This document shows positions 58,255 through 64,000 of a DNA stretch of 64,000 nucleotides, one piece after another. Position 1 is the first letter of the stretch; each line of letters opens with the position of its first letter. The stretch comes from Saprospiraceae bacterium UBA2329 (GTDB lineage: Bacteria > Bacteroidota > Bacteroidia > Chitinophagales > Saprospiraceae). The DNA is taken from the NCBI GenBank assembly GCA_002344975.1, contig DDUV01000032.1, positions 20,177-84,176 of the forward strand, read 5' to 3'. The position numbers and the translations under genes were made by a program. The notes under the pieces were generated by a model. It was not told where the DNA came from. It ran no database searches and saw only the letters and a program-made list of their open reading frames with translations.

Positions 58255-58836
58255 ATGACCCATACCGATCAACAACATATCAATTCCATCCGCACCGGCG
58301 ACAACGCAGGCCTGCACCGCATCTACCGCGAGTTCCTGCCCCGCATCCATGCGCTCATCACACAAAACGGCGGCAGCTACGACGATGCCCGCGATGTTTT
58401 TCAGGATGCGCTCGTCGTGCTCTTCGACAAATGCCGGACGGAAAATTTTGCCCTCAGCAGCTCTTTTTCCACCCTGCTCTACGGCGTGTGTCGCAATCTT
58501 TGGGGCAACCGCCTCCAGAAAAAATCCCGCTCCGAGGTATCCCTTACCGATGATCTCAAATTCACAGACAGCACCGACATTGAGTTCGATCTCGTGCAGG
58601 CCGAACGGGAAAGCATTTTCTGGGATGCCCTGCGCCGGCTCGGAACCGAATGCCGGAAGCTGCTGGAACTGTTTTTTGAGAAAAAAAGCATGGAGGAAAT
58701 TGCTGAAACCATGCAGCTCTCCAGCGTGGGATATGCCAAAAAACGAAAATTTATATGCAAGGAACAACTCATCGAACAGGTCAAATCGGATGTCCGATAC
58801 AAGGACTGGGACGGGGACGCGAGCCGCGAGTTCTGA
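58255..58836 (+). CDS. ECF-type RNA polymerase sigma factor
   Basis: A 193-residue sigma-70-family factor. Region 2 contains the ARDVFQDALVVLFDKC (DVxQxxLxxL) and FSTLLYGVCRNLWGNRLQK blocks; region 4 has LFFEKKSMEEIAETMQLSSVGYAKKRKFICKEQL, the helix-turn-helix that reads the -35-like element. It starts a three-gene cluster with the anti-sigma factor (34 nt behind) and a caspase-like protein, and presumably controls that cluster in response to an envelope signal. Confidence 0.88.
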   Translation: MTHTDQQHINSIRTGDNAGLHRIYREFLPRIHALITQNGGSYDDARDVFQDALVVLFDKCRTENFALSSSFSTLLYGVCRNLWGNRLQKKSRSEVSLTDDLKFTDSTDIEFDLVQAERESIFWDALRRLGTECRKLLELFFEKKSMEEIAETMQLSSVGYAKKRKFICKEQLIEQVKSDVRYKDWDGDASREF

Positions 58837-58870
58837 GTGAGATTCAGCGCTCAGCTATATGAAATAAACA

Positions 58871-59698
58871 ATGAAAGAACAACTGTACGAACGCATCGAG
58901 GCTTACATAGCCGGCGCCCTTTCCGAGGAGGAACGCGCCCGCTTAGAGCAGGAAATAGCTGCCGATCCGGCTCTGGCCGAAGAGGTGGCCCTGCACCGCA
59001 GCCTCGACCAACTGATGGCCGACAAGGGAAAAATGAACTTCCGCCGCCAATTGGACGAAGTCGGACAGGCTTATGCACAGCCGCCCGCTTCCGGCTTGCG
59101 TTGGTTTTGGCCTGTTGTGCTGCTGGCCGGCGCTTTGGCAGCACTCTGGTGGTTCATTCTTCGCCCTCAACCGGAACCGACGCCGGCCCCCATTCCCGAA
59201 GCGCCGACTGTACAGGATACCATCGCCGATGTGCCGCCGCCGCAGGATACCGCTCCTCTCGCACCGCCGCCCAAGCCCGAAAAGCCTGCCCCGCGCGATC
59301 TTTTCGCGCCCGTGCCCGCCCTCGAAAAGGCCATTCAAAAGGAACCTGATGCTTACTTCACCATAGAAACCGCCCTGCTGGACGCCCTGCCCGGAGCAGA
59401 TGCCCGCAGCCGGCAAATCCGCTTCTCCGGCAGGCTGCTCACAGCTATGGACCTGCCGAAATTGGAACTACAACTTCTTGACAATACGAGGCCCGACGGG
59501 AAGCTCGTCGTTCGCATACCAGTGACCGCCACCTTGGTAGAAGAAGATGAAAACATCCGGGCTTTTGCCGCCAAAAAGCTCTACCTGTTGGACGCCGCGC
59601 AAAACCTGCTGTTGCCCAATGGGTTGTATTACGCGCAGTTGGTCGTCGTGGCCGACAATAAAGTCTTATGGACGGGGAAGGTGGGCGGTGGGCGGTAG
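58871..59698 (+). CDS. Transmembrane anti-sigma-factor-like protein
   Basis: A 275-residue protein. Residues 1-50 are a helical cytoplasmic domain (ERIEAYIAGALSEEERARLEQEI) typical of zinc-less anti-sigma domains; one membrane helix follows (about 79-97); a Pro-rich stretch (PEPTPAPIPEAP, PPPQDTAPLAPPPKPE) leads to a C-terminal beta domain. It would hold the sigma factor at the membrane. The last five codons and stop (GTGGGCGGTGGGCGGTAG) are identical to heptamer repeat, so repeat DNA has rewritten the 3' end. Confidence 0.78.
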   Translation: MKEQLYERIEAYIAGALSEEERARLEQEIAADPALAEEVALHRSLDQLMADKGKMNFRRQLDEVGQAYAQPPASGLRWFWPVVLLAGALAALWWFILRPQPEPTPAPIPEAPTVQDTIADVPPPQDTAPLAPPPKPEKPAPRDLFAPVPALEKAIQKEPDAYFTIETALLDALPGADARSRQIRFSGRLLTAMDLPKLELQLLDNTRPDGKLVVRIPVTATLVEEDENIRAFAAKKLYLLDAAQNLLLPNGLYYAQLVVVADNKVLWTGKVGGGR

Positions 59699-59852
59699 GC
59701 GGTGCTAAGTGCGAGGGAACCCGCCTTCCCACGCCTGTAGCGTGGTTCGGCGGATGAAACCCGGAACCTTGAACCCGGAACCCGAAACCGGTAACGTTTT
59801 CCCATTCTGACAAATCAACTATTCAATTATACGCACCCAAACCGGCATACCC

Positions 59853-62057
59853 ATGATGACCAAACGTTTTTTGATCGCCATTTCCATCCTCGCCGGCTTG
59901 CTGCCCGGGCGCCTGCATGGCCAACTCAAGCCCCTGATACCGCCGCAGGGTACTACCCGCGCCGTCATTGTGGGCGTGTCCGAATACAGCAACGAGCGCA
60001 TACCCCGCCTACAGTTTGCACACGCCGATGCCGACGCTTTCGCCCGTTTCCTGCGCTCGGAGGCCGGCGGCGCTGTTCCTGAAAATCAGATCAAACTGCT
60101 GACCAACCGGCAGGCCACGCAAGGTCAAATGGCGGCCGCCCTCACCTGGCTGCTCGAAGAAAGCAAAGAGGGCGACATGGCGCTCATTTTTTTCTCCGGC
60201 CACGGCGATATGGAAACGCAAACCGTTATGAATCATGGCTTTCTGCTTACCCACGACGCGCCGGCCTCCACCTACATGGCGGGCGGAGCCTTCCCGGTTT
60301 TTTATCTGCAATCCATTGTACAAACCCTCAGCACCCAACGCAAAGCGCAGGTGGCGCTCATCACCGATGCCTGCCACGCCGGAAAACTCGCCGGCAGCGC
60401 CAACCGGGGCGCACAGGCTACAGCTCAATTGCTGGCAGAACAGTTTGCCAACGAAGCCCGGCTGCTCTCCTGCCAACCCGACGAGTTCTCGGCAGAGGGC
60501 GCGCAGTGGGGCGGCGGGCATGGCGTATTCACCTATTTTCTATTGGACGGACTGACCGGACTGGCCGACGCCAACCAGGATCAGACGGTGACGCTGCTGG
60601 AATTGCAACGTTTTTTGGAAGATCAGGTGCCTGCAGCCGTAGCGCCGACCAGCCAGATTCCGCTGGTCTCCGGCAATAAAGGCATGAAAATGGCCCGTGT
60701 AAATGAGGGCGTGCTGGCCGCGCTCAAAGAACGCAGGGCAGTCGTTTCCGCCCATATTTCCAATACAGTAGCCTTCCGTTCTGTTGCCGTTTACAACCCC
60801 GAAGACTCTACCGTGCAGGCCATGTACAGTCGTTTTCAGTCGGCTCTGTCACAAAAACGGCTCTTGCCGCCCGCCGAAGACGATGCTTACAGCCTGTACA
60901 TAACTTTGCGAAAGCAGCCTGCCGCAGTCTCTTTGCACAATGAAATGCGCCGCAGTCTGGCCGCCGCGCTGATGGACGAGGCACAGCAAGCCATCAACGA
61001 TTATCTGGCCGCCAATCCATTAGAACTGAGGCGCCGTTGGTCGTTCGATGCCCGGTACGAGCAGTTTCCAACGTATTTGCAAAAAGCGGCGGAAGTATTG
61101 GGCGAAACCCATTTTGCCTACCGGGATTTACAAACCAAAGCACTGTATTTCAATGGCTTAAATTTGCGTCTCCGAGGCGAACGCGAGCGCAATCGGGACT
61201 TGTACCGGCAGGCCGATTCCGTTCAACAGCAAGTGCTGGCCTCCGATCCGAACGCAGCTTATGCCTACAACGAACTGGGGTTGCTGGCCCGCCGCATGAG
61301 GAGTTTTGAAACCGCCGCCACACATTTCCAGCAAGCACTGGCCCTGTCGCCCACCTGGGTGCTGGCCGAAACCAACCTCTGTGCAACCCTTGTGGACCTG
61401 ATGCGCCCCGCCGAAGCCGAGGCTTCCTGCCGGCGGGCATTGCAATACGACAGCACCTTTGCACTGGCGCACCATAATCTGGGCGCTGCACTGGCCGAAC
61501 AACAACAGTGGGACGCGGCAATAGCATCCCTGCAAAAGGCCCTGTCCTTTGACGATCAATACTACCTGACATACTGGAAATTGGGCGATGTTTATTACGC
61601 TGCGGACAACAAAGAGCAGGCGCTCAACGCATGGAAAGGGTGTATCGCCTTGGAACCGACCTACATTCCGGCATTGTTCAACGCGGGCATCGTTTGCCGC
61701 GAACTCATGCGCCCCGAAGAAGCTCTTTCCTATTTTCAACAAGTGGCAGCCACAGACCCCAACGATGTCGGCGCTTGGGTGGAAATTGCCGAGTTGCACA
61801 CCGATGCGGGCCTCCTCGACCAGGCAGATACTGCCTTGCAGGAGGCATTTCGGCTTTCGCCGGATTCGCCCGATGTGTACTACGCCGCCGCCCGATTGCA
61901 TTGTGCGCAGAAAAGTTTCACGCGCGCCCTGTCTGAGTTAGCAATTGCTGTGGGTCTGGGATTTGACAACAAACAACGCTTTTTGAGCGATGCCATCATG
62001 TCTCCGCTGTACAAAAAGAAGGAAGTGAAGCGCTGGCTAAAAGCGTGCAAAAATTGA
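59853..62057 (+). CDS. Secreted caspase-like peptidase (C14) with TPR domain
   Basis: A 734-residue exported protein (signal peptide about 1-24). Residues about 35-290 form a caspase/metacaspase domain: TTRAVIVGVSEY, then FFSGHGDMETQ with the catalytic His, and ITDACHAGKLAG with the catalytic Cys. Residues about 400-725 hold at least six TPR-like units (AYNELGLLARRMRSFETAATHFQQALALSPTW). With the sigma/anti-sigma pair upstream it makes a cluster common in Bacteroidota. The caspase acts outside the cytoplasm, which is unlike intracellular cell-death caspases; substrate and trigger unknown. Confidence 0.87.
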   Translation: MMTKRFLIAISILAGLLPGRLHGQLKPLIPPQGTTRAVIVGVSEYSNERIPRLQFAHADADAFARFLRSEAGGAVPENQIKLLTNRQATQGQMAAALTWLLEESKEGDMALIFFSGHGDMETQTVMNHGFLLTHDAPASTYMAGGAFPVFYLQSIVQTLSTQRKAQVALITDACHAGKLAGSANRGAQATAQLLAEQFANEARLLSCQPDEFSAEGAQWGGGHGVFTYFLLDGLTGLADANQDQTVTLLELQRFLEDQVPAAVAPTSQIPLVSGNKGMKMARVNEGVLAALKERRAVVSAHISNTVAFRSVAVYNPEDSTVQAMYSRFQSALSQKRLLPPAEDDAYSLYITLRKQPAAVSLHNEMRRSLAAALMDEAQQAINDYLAANPLELRRRWSFDARYEQFPTYLQKAAEVLGETHFAYRDLQTKALYFNGLNLRLRGERERNRDLYRQADSVQQQVLASDPNAAYAYNELGLLARRMRSFETAATHFQQALALSPTWVLAETNLCATLVDLMRPAEAEASCRRALQYDSTFALAHHNLGAALAEQQQWDAAIASLQKALSFDDQYYLTYWKLGDVYYAADNKEQALNAWKGCIALEPTYIPALFNAGIVCRELMRPEEALSYFQQVAATDPNDVGAWVEIAELHTDAGLLDQADTALQEAFRLSPDSPDVYYAAARLHCAQKSFTRALSELAIAVGLGFDNKQRFLSDAIMSPLYKKKEVKRWLKACKN

Positions 62058-62085
62058 AGCATTCCAACGCCGATTAAAATAAAAA

Positions 62086-62115
62086 GAGCCACCCCGATTG
62101 CTCAGGATGGCTCTT
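62086..62115. terminator. Bidirectional terminator hairpin
   Basis: AGAGCCACCC (62086-62095) and GGATGGCTCT (62106-62115) pair with one mismatch around a 10-nt loop, preceded by an A-run, between the converging caspase and M36 genes. Confidence 0.65.
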
Positions 62116-62154
62116 CATGATTCTTGAAAAGAGATCAGGAAAATCCTGGAAATC

Positions 62155-64000
62155 TTATTGTTTGCCTGCTTTGCTCAATACCACGCGCCGGCTGACTTCG
62201 GGCAAGCCTTCGCTTTGTACGCGCAGCATGTACATGCCGTTTTCAAAAGCAGAGAGATTCATTTGCTCTATCTGCGTTTGTACCTCGTCAATTTCAACCG
62301 TTTTGAGCAACTGCCCCTGCGCGCTGAACAATTCCAGACGAACCTCCCTGCCTGCGTACTGAGCCAGGTCTATGTTCAAGGTTCCGTTGCTCGGGTTGGG
62401 GAAGACGGCTACTTCCGGCATAGCGGGAGCATCTATTGCCTGAGCGGTAGTTACCGGAGCTATCAATGCGCCGCCGCCCGTAACGGATACGTTGTTGAAT
62501 GCAGCGGTTGTCACCGTATTCACGTTGATGCTTTCTGCAAACATACCCACCATGAGGCAGTTGTTCATAACGACCGTAGTGCTGCCTGTCAATTGCCAGG
62601 TGGTTCCGTTGGTAGAAACATAGAACTGGAAGCTGTTGCCGATGCGATTGATGCGCAACCAGACATTTGCAGGGTTGGACGGGCTGCTCTGGGACTGCTT
62701 GAACCCGTTGGCCGTGGCGCGTACTTCTCTGATGACGTTGTTGCCGAGCTGCGTTTTCAGAGCCACCATTTTAGAGCCGGGTGCAGCGCTTTCACGCATG
62801 GTGATGCCTGCCCAGCCACCACCGTTCAAGCTGCTGACTTTCACAGTGATGCTTGCATTGGTACCACAGATCATGCGGCTGACCAAATGCTCCGTGTCGG
62901 CGCTCTGAACGGAATTGCCGGAGGCCTGAACCGTGAAGGTCGGATTCACTGCCGGGCAGGGCGTGTAAACCGTATTGCCATTGGCAAAACCTACGTTGGC
63001 AGTCGTCCAGGGGCTTGGCGGCGGGCCGGCTTCGTCTATCTGGCCGCTGCAATTGTTGTCTATGCCGTCGCAGGCTTCAAAAGCGCCGGGATTGATGGCG
63101 GCATTAAAATTGTCGCAATCCTCTTTGCAGGAATATCCGTCATTGTCATAGTCGGGCAGGTCATAGGCTTCAATGCCGTCCATAACGTTGTTGCTGCTGC
63201 CTTGTGATGCGCTGTAGCCCAAGCCGCGACGGGCAAATACCTCCCATATACGGCAACTGTTGGCGCCGCCGTAGCGTGCCTGATCGGCAGCAAGAATGGC
63301 GTCTCTGCCGGTGACGAAGCCAGGGCTGCAAGGCTGCAACTTCATACCGTCATTCACCAACCACATGGCCACGTCAAAACCGGTAGCAAAACCGTGATCT
63401 TCAATCATAGCCCAGGTGAGGTCCCACAACATGCCGCACCATACATAACCTACGCCATGAGGTATAGAAACCGTCTTGATGGTGTTGTAAGTGGCCGTAT
63501 TGACAGACATATCAGTAGAGTAGCGCGTGGGGCGTATGCCGCCGCCGAAAGTTGTTTGGCCAGACACATAAGTACCTATGCCGCGTGGCGTGGTAGGGCT
63601 GTCGCCGGGCTTGAGGGTCATCATCAGGCCGTACCAGTCGCTCCAGCCTTCACCCATTTGTTCCTGATTGCCAAGGCAGTTCACATTGGTGCGGCCGCCG
63701 GTGAGACGGTTGGAAATACCATGACCGTATTCGTGTGCAATAACACCGTTGTCGAAGTCGGAATCGTATTGCTTCAAAACCCTGCTCAAACTTACATTCA
63801 CAGTACCTGACTGCATGAGCATTTTAAGCGCAAAGCAGTCAACGTCGGTCATCATCAAAGAAGGGATGGTGACCGCCCCGGTACCGCCCATAGTGATGGG
63901 GTCTCCGGCTGCATTGTTGCAGATAATCACACCAATAGCGCCGGCGCTTTGAGCAGCCAGCACTTTATCAACAAAAGTACAATTGCCGCGATCAATGACA
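62155..64000 (-). CDS. Secreted M36 (fungalysin-like) metalloprotease with T9SS sorting domain, 5' end cut by the window
   Basis: The 3' 615 codons of a large gene that begins beyond 64000. Visible N-terminal part: a PA domain (RGNCTFVDKVLAAQSAGAIGVII). Then the catalytic domain: zinc motif GVIAHEYGHGISNRL and third ligand Glu in MGEGWSDWYG. A MopE-type calcium motif follows (ACDGIDNNCSGQIDE), then a beta domain and a T9SS type A sorting domain (VFPNPSNGTLNIDLAQYAGR ... ENGMYMLRV). It is exported through the outer membrane and degrades proteins. Confidence 0.9.
   Translation of the reverse strand, partial: VIDRGNCTFVDKVLAAQSAGAIGVIICNNAAGDPITMGGTGAVTIPSLMMTDVDCFALKMLMQSGTVNVSLSRVLKQYDSDFDNGVIAHEYGHGISNRLTGGRTNVNCLGNQEQMGEGWSDWYGLMMTLKPGDSPTTPRGIGTYVSGQTTFGGGIRPTRYSTDMSVNTATYNTIKTVSIPHGVGYVWCGMLWDLTWAMIEDHGFATGFDVAMWLVNDGMKLQPCSPGFVTGRDAILAADQARYGGANSCRIWEVFARRGLGYSASQGSSNNVMDGIEAYDLPDYDNDGYSCKEDCDNFNAAINPGAFEACDGIDNNCSGQIDEAGPPPSPWTTANVGFANGNTVYTPCPAVNPTFTVQASGNSVQSADTEHLVSRMICGTNASITVKVSSLNGGGWAGITMRESAAPGSKMVALKTQLGNNVIREVRATANGFKQSQSSPSNPANVWLRINRIGNSFQFYVSTNGTTWQLTGSTTVVMNNCLMVGMFAESINVNTVTTAAFNNVSVTGGGALIAPVTTAQAIDAPAMPEVAVFPNPSNGTLNIDLAQYAGREVRLELFSAQGQLLKTVEIDEVQTQIEQMNLSAFENGMYMLRVQSEGLPEVSRRVVLSKAGKQ

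Noticed and set aside
1..64000. tRNA, rRNA or riboswitch genes
   Set aside because: I looked for CCA-ended cloverleafs with GTTCRA-type T-arms and for rRNA segments and found none that I could support by eye; a dedicated RNA search would be decisive.

Overview
The window looks like a chromosomal segment from a Bacteroidota bacterium, probably Saprospiraceae-like. This rests on two secreted metalloproteases with type IX secretion (T9SS) sorting domains, a TonB-dependent receptor with a carboxypeptidase-regulatory plug, short lipoboxes, Bacteroidota-type -7 promoter elements (TAnnTTTG), few Shine-Dalgarno sites, and the ECF sigma / anti-sigma / caspase-TPR trio. The genus-level placement is inference. 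Most of the window is GC-rich; the accessory patches at about 2.5-4.2, 10.5, 18.1-24.2 and 56.1-58.1 kb are visibly AT-richer.

Layout: 0-6 kb holds a secreted serine hydrolase, two small toxin-antitoxin modules and a vWA protein. 6.4-17.9 kb is housekeeping: citrate synthase, apolipoprotein N-acyltransferase, EngB, histidinol dehydrogenase, an M1 peptidase and a UvrD/PcrA helicase. 17.97-23.7 kb is a foreign-looking defence island. It starts with the 3' remnant of a tyrosine recombinase, then carries an AIPR abortive-infection protein, a DUF1883-TIR protein with a membrane coiled-coil partner, and a putative restriction endonuclease overlapping a phage-type Dam methylase. These three units are separated by long attC-like folded sites that share a conserved 3' tail, so the island resembles an integron-like cassette array. 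24-36 kb has a DUF4349 lipoprotein, SerC, a TonB receptor with a beta-helix lipoprotein, an SGNH hydrolase and a two-gene Fe-S oxidoreductase. 36-53 kb has an M20-like peptidase, an Rpn-family nuclease, a T9SS M43 protease, an RsmF-like methyltransferase, two aldehyde dehydrogenases (one a PaaZ fusion), a four-helix-bundle gene and a GT-C glycosyltransferase. 53-64 kb has MutS, an AT-rich patch of small genes, the sigma/anti-sigma/caspase cluster and a T9SS M36 protease cut by the window edge.

The other striking property is the intergenic DNA. It is a mosaic of at least eight recurring short repeat families: 7-nt phased arrays, 16-nt phased arrays, a GACGCTGA/TCAGCGTC hairpin, AGAGCTGTTAGCTTTA hairpins and others. 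One heptamer array brackets a four-helix-bundle gene in inverted orientation, and another lies in frame inside the rRNA methyltransferase gene. All functional calls come from reading motifs by eye; no database search was run.
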